64,000 bases of DNA from Lunularia cruciata (Eukaryota > Streptophyta > Marchantiopsida > Lunulariales > Lunulariaceae): the NCBI GenBank assembly GCA_948567375.1, contig OX419761.1:16096243-16160242 (forward strand), written 5' to 3'. The notes under the pieces were generated by a model that was not told where the DNA came from, made no database searches, and saw nothing but the letters and a program-made list of their open reading frames with translations. Shown piece after piece: positions 12,661 through 23,144 of the stretch. The position numbers were made by a program, and so were the translations under genes. The first letter of the stretch is position 1, and each line of letters begins with the position of its first letter.

Positions 12661-13892
12661 GATGAAGAACATGATTATGAATTATTTCTTTGCAAGCGTT
12701 TGGTCAATTTGGATGGGAGTTATGATCACGGATTATTTCATTAGAAGAATTTATTCAATCTGTCTGAGTGCTGCATGTAATGCGGGCAAGGCATATACAA
12801 TTGCATTGCAACCGACGTTGCGATCGATTCTCGTTAGCGGTCATAAGTCATACAGTGAAAAAATATTAAACAATCATATGAAGAAATTCAAGCAAACAAT
12901 ATCATATTGTGGAATTTCTCTAAAAATTAAGAGGATAAACTAGTGTTAAACCCAAGGAGAAAGAGACCGTAGAGAATAACAAGGAGGATGGGAAGATCTA
13001 TCAGACCTTGCAAAGACGTGAATAACTATATCGGGAGGAGGTATCGGGAGGAGGAGTACGGGAGAGTAGAGGGAGAGAAGTAAGAGGGAAGATTTATATT
13101 TTTTAGGGTTCTCTAGCATATAGTGAGTGAATAGCCTATTATGTTTGTATTTTAATTTTGGATCCATTGGAATTAGATTGAAGACAACGGAGAATTGAGT
13201 AGAGAGTTATGTAGATTGTTAGATTTTTTTAGGGTTTAGAGTGATTATTACATTTTGAGAGTGATAGGTATAGAATTTTCATTTTTAATTTGTTTGTTTT
13301 CATGATTAAGTTTTCACTGTAATTTAATTAAAAAAATTTAGATATGGAAATTGAAAATTATGAGAATTTATAGCTTTTAAGGTTTGGAGAGATTATATTT
13401 TCTTGTGTGAGAGGTGGTGGTTTTGGAGGTATGGGGAGATATAGAGAGGAGTATCATGTGTTACTATCTTTATTCTTGCGGTAGCCATGGCTATACCTTC
13501 CCATGTGTGGTTGCCTAAAGCGTCTCATGATACACCATGCTTAGTGGATCCTTGATACTTTACCTTGCAAGGGATAAAGACCCATGTGTGAAAGATGCAC
13601 AAGGATTATGATTGGACCACTTGGGATATCCACATGAAGCGAGTGATCACATCAATAGCAATGACACTCGGGTTACACACACTTCTTCTATCCCTTTGTT
13701 GATTGTTCTAGGGATATTGATCGAGTCATGGGAGTGGTTAGCTTCTCAAGCGGGTTGCATTTTGGGATTATTTGAGACTAGTTTTCCATATCCTCGACTA
13801 TTAATAGGCTACATTGCACACTCCATGATGAGACTAGATAGGGTTTTTGTCTACCACTCGATTGATTGGCACATGATCCCTTGGACGAGTGT
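12661..13892. other. Unassigned stretch upstream of the HSE-bearing LTR
   Basis: An open frame at 12,662-12,943 (93 residues) and another at 13,612-13,917 (101 residues) have no recognisable domain. The second runs into the LTR and is unlikely to be a gene. The LTR may start further left than I have drawn it, so part of this stretch could belong to it. Confidence 0.35.
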
Positions 13893-14312
13893 AACAATAT
13901 GGAGTTTAGCGACGTAGTTAATAAAGCTAACAAAATAGAAAATAAGCCAAATTAACCTAGAATATTCCAAAAGCATCTAAGAAGCTTCTTGGGAAACTTC
14001 CCGACTAGTTAACTTGCACCCCAAGCAGGTAGCTTCTAGAAGGAAGCTTCTAGAAGCTTCTAACTAGCTTAGCTTACATGCCAAGTAGGCGGCTTCTAGA
14101 AGGAAGCTTCTTGAGAAGCTTCCTGGTTAACTTGGCTTGCACTCTAAGAACGGCTCAAGGAAGCTTCTTGAGAAGTTTCTCAAGGGCCTTGTATGCTACC
14201 TATAAATACCAAAGCTGAAACTCATGCTAGGCATTTGGATTTTTTCCACATTCAAGTGTCCCAATGTGAACTTCTATTCTCCTATTTCTCTCCTCGGTTT
14301 TGGTCTTTTACA
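13893..14312 (+). mobile_element. 5' LTR of a Ty3-like retroelement relic
   Basis: The right boundary is firm: the LTR ends in '...cttttaca' at 14,312 and a tRNA-Met type primer binding site follows one base later. A TATA box (tataaata) lies at 14,201-14,208, about 105 bp before the LTR end. The left boundary at TGTAACAATATG (13,893) is a candidate only, because no partner LTR is visible. The LTR contains four clusters of alternating GAA/TTC modules (separate entry). A decayed gag follows in the same orientation. Confidence 0.75.
13981..14180 (+). promoter_or_regulatory. Heat-shock-element clusters in the LTR
   Basis: Heat-shock factors bind alternating nGAAn/nTTCn modules. Four clusters are visible. 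14,043-14,060 reads GAAGCTTCTAGAAGCTTC, four perfectly spaced modules. 13,981-14,000 reads GAAGCTTC plus GGGAAACTTC. 14,094-14,122 and 14,160-14,179 repeat GAAGCTTC, then TTGA, then GAA..TTC. All lie 20-220 bp upstream of the LTR TATA box. This is the arrangement expected of a heat-inducible LTR promoter such as that of the copia element ONSEN. Function is inference; the module arithmetic is seen directly. Confidence 0.75.
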
Positions 14313-14313
14313 T

Positions 14314-14325
14314 TGGTATCAGAGC
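14314..14325 (+). other. Primer binding site, initiator tRNA-Met
   Basis: tggtatcagagc is the standard primer binding site of plant LTR retrotransposons, complementary to the 3' end of initiator tRNA-Met. It lies one base after the LTR end, which fixes the LTR's orientation and right boundary. Confidence 0.92.
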
Positions 14326-14582
14326 AGAAATGAGATACATGGAATTTATAGACCACAAAATCCACTTCCACCAAACCATTGGGATTTTTGTGTCCAAGAA
14401 CTACCCAAGCATTGTTTCATACAATTCATCACCTCGCACTTTGGACAAGATTTCCTATATATGTTCACCATATTTGAGGAACCCTTGGTACTTCCAGCGG
14501 TAACTTATGGAGAACGGTGGACGTGTTGTTTCTATGTGTTAATAAATTAGATGGATTAGGGGTGGTGTGATAAAGTAGCAAC

Positions 14583-15290
14583 CATGGCGGCAATACCCGA
14601 TGCTATCCTTTCTATGTAGCAACAAATAGAGCACCTCACTTGATTGTTGGATGAACTAGATCTTTGACAACAAGAGCATGAAGAGAGAGTACCAATTTGA
14701 GAAGGAGAAGATTGGATCAAATTCCCTAAACCCAATGTATTTGAAGGTAAGAATCTCTCGAGTGTAGTGGAGAATTTTATGTTTGACTGCAAACGTTATT
14801 TTGAAGCTACCAATCTACAAGACGAGCAAAATAGATTCTCTTGGCTTCTAGCCAATTGGATGGAGTAGTGGAGCGAGCTGACTGAAAAATTGTTGTACCA
14901 ATCTTGACATGGGTAAAATTCAAGAGCGCAATAGTTAGTTTATTCTAAACTATAAATACCACATGAGCTGCAGAGGATAAGTTGGCAGAGTTGAAATAGA
15001 TTGGCTCTGTAAGAAGTTACATCACGTAGTTCCAAAACACCATCATGGAAATTCCATGTATATTGGTAGGTGAAGTTGTGGATCGATTGTGAGGGGCTTG
15101 AAGGCAAGAACCAAATTAGAGGTAACTATGCGAGAACCACAAAACTTGGAGGAAGTCATGTGGTTGGTCGATTGTTTTGATTCCTTGGTGGTAACAACTT
15201 CATATCGACTTCGACCTCGACCTCCATAGAGCCTACTAATACACTACACACGAGTGGAGGAACCAGCACCAATGGAGATTGATACAATTC
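14583..15290 (+). pseudogene. Decayed Ty3-like gag
   Basis: Reading from the ATG at 14,583 gives a capsid-like gag with several in-frame stops. The best part is around 14,720-14,860: 'WIKFPKPNVFEGK', then 'FDCKRYFEATNL' and 'FSWLLANW', typical of plant Ty3/gypsy gag N-terminal regions. The reading breaks down after about 15,100. Protease, RT and integrase are absent; an RB block copy begins at about 15,300. The element is therefore a 5' fragment: LTR, PBS and part of gag. Confidence 0.7.
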
Positions 15291-15299
15291 TCTCTTGAG

Positions 15300-16616
15300 A
15301 AAAAAAGAGTTGCAGACAAGGAGATAAGCATGAACCATTGCATCATGAATCATTGGAAACATCGGAAACACCCAAACAAAGGAAAAACACCACCATATTC
15401 ATGTTGCAATATGTGAGTGAGTCCGTATGTATCTTGAGCCTTTTCCCTCTCCCTGCTCATCACAACAATATAAAAATTGTGAGATTTTAAGCTGCTACCA
15501 AACTTATTTCAAAACTTTCTCACTGAATGGTGTGCGCACTGATCGTCCGCACAAAGCAGCGCGTGTGAAATATTCAGATCAGGAGACTCGTACAAGCATA
15601 CTCTAATTGACATGTTAAGAATCAGCGCAATACAAGGATCAAACACTTTGAACCCATAGCTTGTAGTCACCTCAAATGAATAGACAAGTTGATACTTCAG
15701 AATAATGAATATATGAACTTTAAATGACTCTGATTCCAACCAGCTTTATAGATAGGCGTTTCTTAACAAGTGATAAAGCGGCTACTTCCCATCCTAATTT
15801 CGAGGAACAAACACATAGAAGAGAAGCTAACGTAATCATATACAAAGCTACAGTTTTGTGATTCAGGGCAACAGACAGATTTTACGCAACAACCTCCGAA
15901 GACTAGTAACGTTGCCCGCAAAGTAACAGCGAGATTTTCTCATACTCGTGAATAACTGACATGACGCAAGATTAAACGAGGGAATTAAATTAGGGTCAAA
16001 CTCATGGCTGCGATGGGTATATTTAAGAGAAAATGCGATATTTAATGATAGATCATAAAATACGGACGGCGTGGACCATTTTGCTCTCGATCGGAAATCC
16101 CCTTGAGGATAATGAATTTCCTGTGCAAACTCTCTTTAAATTCTCAAGAGGGTCATTTTCGTTTGTCTGTGAGATTTGTGAAACTCGCGAAATAACAAAA
16201 TATGATTCACCCCTAACGCGAGTTAAGTTGTATTTAGGGACTTTGCGGATAACGTTACTAACGTCGCCCGCAAGGTGTTTCCAAGGAAACACCTTGTGGG
16301 CAACTTGGTTTTATTTATTCGTGGACGACTTTTCTGACCCGTAGAGCATACCTGCGAAACCGCACTCTTCTCCCCGGCCGGCTATGGTGGTCCTTCGAAC
16401 TTGGTTCGCTCTTATCCAGGTCGTTGTGTTCCGCCGTCCATGTGCATGTCACGCGTGCAATAGCTAATTCCCATGCGTCAACACGACAAAAACTGGCAGA
16501 GCCACTTAGAGATTGTACCGGGATGACAATGATGGACGCTACTCCATCCGTTTCGCTGATCCTCATCCTCTTCAGCGAGCAGACCATGAAAACAACAACT
16601 ATGATTGGATATTATT
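15300..16616. repeat. RB block copy 3
   Basis: 15,310-15,960 matches 11,985-12,640. 16,300-16,616 matches the stretch upstream of the HNL gene at about 41,390-41,660: 'gagcatacctgcgaaac', 'ctcctcggc.ggctatg', 'ggttcgctctt', then a segment ending near 'gcgagcagacc'. Open frames of 79-103 residues at 16,033-16,587 overlap on both strands and have no recognisable domain. Confidence 0.65.
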
Positions 16617-18447
16617 TGTGATTAATCACATCCAATGTGCATCTTAAAATTGAAGTCCAATATGAACCTTCTGGATTATCCTCTAATGGAACAAAATTCA
16701 AATGAGTACATCCGCACTGCTCTATGTTCTCAATTCAACAATGAAGACAAATAAGCTCCATATTGATGATACAAAGGTACCAGAAGAAAAGAAAAGGAAA
16801 TTAATGGATAATGGTCCCCTTCGCTTCTTGCGGGTGCTGAGCTCCGAGTAGTTAAGGATGTTTGTCGGTGGGCTTTTGGCGTTTACGCTTGCCTCTCCAG
16901 TTCTTCTTCTTTATTTTGGCCTCTGGCCACCAACGTTTTAGCTTTATTGGCTTCTCACTACTATAAGGGTCTTCGGGCTCCGTCCCACTAGTAAAAAGTA
17001 CTTTAGATAAACGTTCTTAAATATCTTAAATGAACTCTAGCCGTGATATTGATCTCACCTCTACAAAGTTCATGGGACTCCGTCCTCTTCAAAAGAATGT
17101 TCAAAAGAATAAGTTCTTAAATATCTTAATGGTCTGCGGTTGAAAAAATTGTCTATAGGGATTCATCAGGTGGTTTATGTAGGAGCTGTTTTCTATAGGC
17201 CAGCGTACTCTAGGCGCAGAGTGCAAGTCCGCCCACAAAGTGCGTAGAAAAAACCATTCCTATAACTGGAGAACCAACACCAGGGATGTCAAATCTTCAT
17301 CTTTCATTATGTGGCTGAACAGGCCAGTTTCAATGGTAAGCTTCTTCGTTTCCTTCCGTTGAGAAGATTGAAAGTTAACAAATCGGAGAAAACATATTTG
17401 GTAAAGTTCGAAAATATATGTAGCATGTAATCACCGGAGATTGGAAATTAAGAAGACAAGATGGGAGAGAAAATATCGCCAATACAGATCATTTGTCTTG
17501 TCATTTTAATATTCAACAACTGGATACATATCAGGTATTTTGCAAATAAAGTCATCGGTAATGAAGACAGTTATTATGTCGTAATAAAAGACCTTCTGCT
17601 GACAAAATCATGAGTATCAATGTATGTATTCAAAAAGCGTATATCAGATTCATCTTAATTCACTATTTACAATTGCTTTTACAGAAAAATATATCATCAA
17701 ATTTGAGGTGTTTGCATGAAACATAATCTAGCTTCATTTTACGGCGTAAAGTATCAAAGCACCGAATTGAATATTTATGAACTGTTTCGCGTTTGAACAT
17801 GTATGTGACGGTTGGTGTATCTACTATTCCGGAAAAGTATATTCAACTAAATATAAATGTTCATGTAAGATATTATTTTTCAGCTCAAATTTAAATTCCA
17901 GAGATAATTATGTGCCATTTAGCTAATACTGCCCTAAAGGAAAAAAAATTATTCACATCTAGCATTTTGAAGGATGAAACTGTTCATTATCTGCTTTTCG
18001 TTCATGGACTGATGCCTCCGCTGTGGAATGAACCCGGGAACAGGGGAGCACACTATCAAAGAAGAACCTAAGGCCAATATGATTGTGTATCCTCTGGTCT
18101 TTCTCTTTCCTCATCTAATTCCTTCGTTCAATTCTCTTATTCGATGTAGTTATATGAACCATATGACAAATTCTTCTTTCTCTTAGGAATCACACTTTTA
18201 TGCTAGCAGGACATCATGCATCTTAAAAATAGGGCTAAACTACACACGATATCCAGCAATCCGGTCGAGGCTCTTCACTACCAGATTCTGTTTATAAACT
18301 TCTTAATATTAACTGAAAGAATACTTCTCTCTCACGATAAAAAGGAGTTGTGAAACAAGGAGATAAACATTAACTATTGAATCATGATTCCCTGGAATCT
18401 ACAAATATATAACATCCACACAAGTAAAAAGCACCATCATATTCATG

Positions 18448-18572
18448 TGACATCTCTCATATAGACTCTATTGGGGCTGAGCCCCATTTTACCTTGTTCA
18501 TCTCTCCCTTGTGAGGGCTTGATGGGGTCTTCCCATCCTTTATTTTTCTTTCCCTACGCGGTCGTCCTTCAT
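18448..18572 (+). mobile_element. Short retroposon insertion (125 bp)
   Basis: Contains the family's shared end: ggggctgagcccc, 'ggcttgatggggtcttccc', 'ctacgcggtcg'. It is flanked by ATATTCATG (left) and GTATTCATG (right). Sites at about 15,400 and 36,215 lack it and read 'catattcatgttg' directly. The same insertion, at the same site, is in the sister copies at 29,260 and 31,398, so it predates their duplication. Confidence 0.75.
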
Positions 18573-18918
18573 GTATTCATGTTGTGAGAAGTGAGTGGGC
18601 TACCGAACTGCTGTCCAAAGCGTTCTCATTGACTTCGGTGTCCTTCGAATATAGCAGCGGTTGAAATATATCAACCTTAGAGGCTTTACATGCTTACTTT
18701 ATGTGACACGTTGAAGATCAACCGAGTACAAGGATAAGACTCTTTGAATCCATAACTTCTAGTAACTTAAAAAAATACAATCACTTCAAATGAATAGACA
18801 AGAGACATTTCACAACTAATGATATGTAAACTTAAATAACAATGATTCCCTGACCAGCTTTATAGATAGGTTTTCTCCTAAGAAGTGATAAAGCCTATTA
18901 CAGTGGGGCTACCTACCA

Positions 18919-19015
18919 TGGGGCTTAGCCCCATCTTACCTTTTTTGTCTCTCTCTTGTACGGCTTGATGGGGTCTTCCCATCCTTCATTTTTCCTACGC
19001 GGTCGCCTTTTTTTT
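18919..19015 (+). mobile_element. Short retroposon insertion (97 bp) with T-tail and 7-bp TSD
   Basis: Begins tggggcttagcccc and ends with ggtcgcc plus eight T. It is flanked by perfect 7-bp direct repeats cctacca at 18,912-18,918 and 19,016-19,022. The sister RB copies at 29,810 and 36,645 have the uninterrupted site ('ctacctacc' running into ttctaa/gttctaa). This is a clean insertion unique to this copy, so it moved after the block was duplicated. Confidence 0.88.
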
Positions 19016-19852
19016 CCTACCATTCTAAGTTCGAGGAACAGACACACAGAAAAGAGAAGCAAACGTAATCACAGACAAAGCTACAGTTTTGTAGCTCAGG
19101 GCTACAAACAGTGCTGCCCAACAACCTCCGAAGACTAGTGGTGCCACTTGCTTTTGGAAGACTTTTTATACAGGAGAGCGCACATGCGAAGCGGTGCTCT
19201 TTTCCTCAGCCGGCAATGCCTTCCGCGCAATAGCGAATTTCGTGGTGTGAACACGGAAAGGACTTGCAAAGTTATTTACCGTTGGGGCTTAATTCCCCCT
19301 TGAAGTTAAGTTTTTGTTGGCTTGACGTGGTGTTCTCACCCTTCTTACCTTGCTAACTTTTATATTTATTTAATTTATATTCAATCATATCTCTAGTAAC
19401 ACTTCCAAGTTCTGGTCAAGTATTTGGGTCACCGTGTTCACAATAAGACAACACTCAAGAAAAGAACTCTCCACATCGGAATACCCTCGTCTACGTTCCT
19501 AAGGTTCCCACGTGTAAGTTCTGTGGTGACTACCCATTGATTTGTTATCTCTACTGTACTTCGAAGAACCGCATAGCATACAGTGGTAAGAAATCCCTCG
19601 AGTTAATCGCTGAAATTCCGACCTGAGATTGAGAGGTCACATTACGTTGAACAAAGTGACCCACTAAGGTTTCTTTAAAACATTACAATATGCTGCAAAA
19701 GTACAGTGAAGAGTGGAAAACCTCTTCACTGAACACCATGCTTAGAGAACTGAAGGCGGGCAATCTTAAGAAGGTGGAGAAGATATGACTGCTGATACGA
19801 AATCCTGGGGAAACTAGACAGTAATAAACTTTAGTAAACAGGTAGACACAAT

Positions 19853-20256
19853 TGTTAGAAAATACAGTCCCAAGGGACCTCTCGCAATAGCACATCATAA
19901 GGCCCATTAAACATAAATCAGAGGACTAACAGGAAATAACGTGGTTCACTCCCTGTCCCAGAAGCTACCTCCACGGCTGAAACAGGCTCACACCAGCCTT
20001 CGAACCTCTATTTCCATTGTACATATGTATATATATACAAACACAGGGATAGTCACTCTGTCATCTGTCTAAACTCCTGAATATAGACCTGCGTGACTTC
20101 ATGAGTATTGACCACTCAAGATATCTAGTCACTTTAATACTCAACCTTAGAAGTGACTGAATATATATCCGCATGATACAGCAAGGAGTTTCCATCAATC
20201 AAGTTTTGCTCTTGCTCTTGATCAGGCAAGTCACTTATAACAAGCCAAACATAACA
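19853..20256 (-). mobile_element. Ty1/copia 3' LTR
   Basis: 404 bp. On the minus strand it starts TGTTATGTTTGGC and ends CTGTATTTTCTAACA, i.e. TG...CA ends. Next to it (20,257-20,270) is a purine-rich tract (gcgaaaggtggagtt on the minus strand), directly after the end of the copia RNase H reading. It interrupts RB copy 4 at a point still continuous in the sister copy near 33,560. No 5' LTR is seen. Confidence 0.8.
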
Positions 20257-20285
20257 AACTCCACCTTTCGCTTGTATCCACCTTA

Positions 20286-20890
20286 TCATCCCAAAGAGCA
20301 ACATTGAACGTTAAGCAAGTTCATGCATAACTTGAACTTCTCAACAGGAATAGGTTTAGTCAACATATCAGCTGCGTTTACCTCTGTGCCAATCTTTTGC
20401 AAATTGATTTCACCATTTGTCACAGCTTCCCTGATAAAATGGTGTCTCACATCAATATGCTTTGTCATTGAATGATATACTTGATTCTTTGCCAAGTGAA
20501 TAGCACTTTGGCTATCACAAAAGAGTGTGGACTTCACATTAGGGAGTCCTATATCCTTGGCTCATCTTTGTAGCCATATTGCCTCCTTGGCAGCCTCAGT
20601 TGTTGCCATATATTCTGCCTCTGTAGTAGAAAGAGCAATAGTGCATTTGAGAGTAGACTTCCAACTTACTGCACCACCAACAAGTGTAAAAGCAAATCCT
20701 ATTGTAGACCTTCTCTTATCCAAGTCTCCGGCAAAATCAGAATCTACGTACCCTGTAATTCCTCCTTCTTGTTCCTTCTCCACATCAAACTTAATGCCAA
20801 TATTTATAGTCCCTTTCAAGTAACGAAGTATCTACTTCACAACTTCCCAATGTTGTTTCCCCAAATTTGCCATGTATCTACTCACCATGC
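20286..20890 (-). pseudogene. Ty1/copia RT tail and RNase H relic
   Basis: Minus-strand reading from about 20,890 to 20,286 shows the copia landmarks in order: 'SMVSRYMAN', 'ILRYLKGT', 'GYVDSDFAGDLDKRRST' (first Asp), 'ALSTTEAEYMA', 'CDSQSAIHLAKN', 'TKHIDVRHHF', 'ADMLTKP'. Two in-frame stops replace conserved residues: TAG just before 'ILRYLKGT', where a Trp is usual, and TGA after 'AIWLQR' at 20,562-20,564. The upstream pol is missing, because the Ty3 terminus starts at 20,891 within the 'SMVSRYM' codons. It is a dead 3' fragment. Confidence 0.88.
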
Positions 20891-21552
20891 TGTCGTGCGT
20901 ATATACATCGCTACACAACATACATCGCTGTCAACATCATACACTATAAAAGCACAACTCACACATAAGTCATACATAGACTCTAAAGTGCCACAATAAT
21001 CAGATTGCTTAACACTTTCAACTCAACTCAACTCAGATCAGTACTTGATCTGTCACTCTATAAACTGCCAACAACTGGGCACTGATTATAGTCAAGCCAC
21101 ACCCACTCAAGCATAGAGAATCCAGGTGACGCTCGCCGGCCTCTGTCCACCATAGCTAGGAACTCGAAGGCTCAACATCAGAGAAGTGAGCTCTCTGGAG
21201 CTCACTTCGAAACTATACCCCCTGGACTCGAGCTAGCCCTGAAACCCTAACGGTCCCGCTGACGGCACACTCGACGGTGCAAACGGTGCAAAGTGACGGT
21301 GGGCCCCACCGTGAAGTCAGTACCCCGAACACGAAATCTAACCATCGGAAAGTAGTCCCTTAGAAACTGCTAGAATAACTCTAACTACCATCACTGGAAC
21401 TCTAGTGTCCGAGCATCTAGATGCGGAACTACAAATGGCGTGACAGCTGTCGTGCGTATATACATCGCTACACAACATACATCGCTGTCAACATCATACA
21501 CTATAAAAGCAAAACTCACACATAAGTCATACATAGACTCTAAAGTGCCACA
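20891..21552 (-). repeat. Compound terminal repeat: 105-bp unit, 452 bp, 105-bp unit
   Basis: Two near-identical 105-bp units lie at 20,891-20,995 and 21,448-21,552. Both start TGTCGTGCGTATATAC and end GTGCCACA in plus coordinates, so both have TG...CA ends. 452 bp separate them. A G-run next to the inner unit marks the usual polypurine-tract position for a minus-strand element. The same architecture recurs at 59,353-59,987. Either the whole 662 bp is the LTR, with repeated ends, or the LTR is only 105 bp and a second short unit was added. Confidence 0.7.
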
Positions 21553-21554
21553 AT

Positions 21555-21564
21555 CCCCCCCCCT
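21555..21564 (-). other. Polypurine tract (G10)
   Basis: Ten consecutive G on the minus strand, two bases before the terminal unit's TGTGGCAC. This is the expected place for the plus-strand primer of an LTR retrotransposon. The second copy has a shorter, interrupted G-run near 59,990. Confidence 0.65.
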
Positions 21565-21722
21565 AGCTGGCGGTTAGGTCCCTCTAACTCCAGATAGCCA
21601 TCTACTCTAAGTATATGGTATACCCTCTAATGGGCAAAGATCAGGAGGCCGGGTGCTATGGAGCCCCATCGTTAGTCGCTTGTCTGCAATCTATACCATA
21701 TAAAGAATGAACTAGCTATAGG

Positions 21723-23144
21723 TCAAGTACATCTAGGACATAACCACTGTCCCTGAGGAACCACCGTGAGGGGAGGAGTCATACATGCCATATGCCATCC
21801 TCTCGAACAGCTATCACACACTAACATAGTAGCAGCTCCACCAGAAGAGCTACATAACATACACCTCAAGCCTGCACGTACAAGTGCCAAGCTTGGGTCC
21901 ATAGTACCATCAATGTTTGGAAGGTGGCATGGCGCACAATTGCGCACATGATCTTTCCAAACAACAACATCACGTCCTTCTAACACAAGGACTCCAGATG
22001 GCAAAACCTCACGCACTCTCAAGATAGTGCGACTTGTAGAAACATCAAGTGTCGTCGGTGCTGTCTGTTGTAGATATACATAGTCGCCTGGATGAAATTG
22101 ACGGATCGAGGGTCTATAACCTCCTCCTCGAATGGTAGCATAGCGTAAAGTATCTCTATGTTGAGCAATCGCCAAGTTCTCAAAGGCCATCGGCATCACT
22201 CTCCGAAAGATCTCTGCCCGCTGAGAACATGCGCGCATCCATACATCGGGGTCATCCAAGTCCAAAACTACAGTAGCATCTCGACGAATGGCTGCAGGTA
22301 AATCTGGATCTCGTCCATAGAGTAGAAAGTATGGAGAGAAGGATGCTAAGGAGGCTTGCCGGCTGAACCGATAGCCCATGGCCAACCAAGGTAACTGGAG
22401 ATCCCAATCTCCCAAGTGGCCTCTCTGCAAACCATACTTTCGCAATCCTCTCTTCACCGTCTGAACCACTCTCTCTGCTAAGCCATCTGCCTCAGGGTGA
22501 TCTCGGGATGTAGTACGATGATCAATCAAAGCCTTGTCACACAAGACTTGAAACTCTCCCAAGAACTCTGTACCCTGATCAGTCAAAACCTCAGCTGGTG
22601 CACCAAAATGACTAAGAACTCGATCCAGGAACGAGTAAGATGTCCCTTCACTAGACCTGTCAGGAAGTGCCACCAACTCAATCCACTTGGAGAAGTGCTC
22701 CACCATCACCAAAACATACCGATGATGTCTCACAGTCAGCGGTAAAGGTCTGGCGAAGTCCAAACTCCAACGGTAACCCAATCCCATGATAGGTAATGGG
22801 TGTAAATGTGGCGTAGGAGCATTGAATGATGCTCTAACTCGGTCACAAACCACACATCTGGCAACAAACTGCTGTACCTTGGTCTGCATACCGCGCCACC
22901 AATAATGACTCTGGAGTAAGCTATATGTACGCTTTACTCCAAAATGTCCTAGCTCCTCATGAGCATGACGGACCAACTGTGGTCTCTGTGATGGAAGTGG
23001 TACTACTCGCACTCTACCATCCTCCCATACACGCAAAAGGTGTCTACCCTCCAATCTGAACCGTCTGGCTCGCTGAAGAACACTGTCTCTCTCCTTGGCC
23101 CCAACTGTGCCACCCACAACACCAGTGCGAAGATAGTCCATCAC
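21723..23144 (-). CDS. Integrase with C-terminal PHD finger (Ty3 pol part)
   Basis: 473 residues. The N-terminal zinc-binding part shows 'HAHEELGHFGVKRTY' and 'CVVC' (HHCC). The catalytic core shows 'WSLDFA', 'LTDQGTEF' and 'EADGLAERV', supplying D, D and E. The last ~47 residues form a PHD-type C4HC3 array: 'CMLC', 'CDSC', 'GWHMAC', 'PPL', 'WLCPRC'. PHD fingers read histone H3 tails; chromoviruses carry a chromodomain at this position instead. Insertion targeting by the finger is therefore a reasonable inference. The frame is continuous with the RT frame upstream across a single TAA (23,145-23,147). This piece itself is open to its natural stop. A shorter copy lies at 60,157-61,050. Confidence 0.9.
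   Translation of the reverse strand: MMDYLRTGVVGGTVGAKERDSVLQRARRFRLEGRHLLRVWEDGRVRVVPLPSQRPQLVRHAHEELGHFGVKRTYSLLQSHYWWRGMQTKVQQFVARCVVCDRVRASFNAPTPHLHPLPIMGLGYRWSLDFARPLPLTVRHHRYVLVMVEHFSKWIELVALPDRSSEGTSYSFLDRVLSHFGAPAEVLTDQGTEFLGEFQVLCDKALIDHRTTSRDHPEADGLAERVVQTVKRGLRKYGLQRGHLGDWDLQLPWLAMGYRFSRQASLASFSPYFLLYGRDPDLPAAIRRDATVVLDLDDPDVWMRACSQRAEIFRRVMPMAFENLAIAQHRDTLRYATIRGGGYRPSIRQFHPGDYVYLQQTAPTTLDVSTSRTILRVREVLPSGVLVLEGRDVVVWKDHVRNCAPCHLPNIDGTMDPSLALVRAGLRCMLCSSSGGAATMLVCDSCSRGWHMACMTPPLTVVPQGQWLCPRCT

Larger units (their letters stand above)
16617..19852. repeat. RB block copy 4 (long)
   Basis: Collinear with 27,974-33,570. It begins at the shared 'tgtgattaatcacatccaa' and shares 'ggtccccttcgcttcttgc', 'gtatcaaagcaccgaattg' and 'aacaggggagcacac'. 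Relative to its sisters it has an extra ~560 bp (about 17,040-17,600). It lacks ~840 bp at about 19,342, where the sisters hold a 500-bp retroposon insertion. It contains two short retroposon insertions (18,448-18,572 and 18,919-19,015) and is cut at 19,853 by a copia LTR. No gene is supported. Confidence 0.8.

Noticed and set aside
13612-13917. 101-codon open frame before the HSE-bearing LTR
   Set aside because: Runs into the LTR start, lacks any domain, no splice or promoter support.
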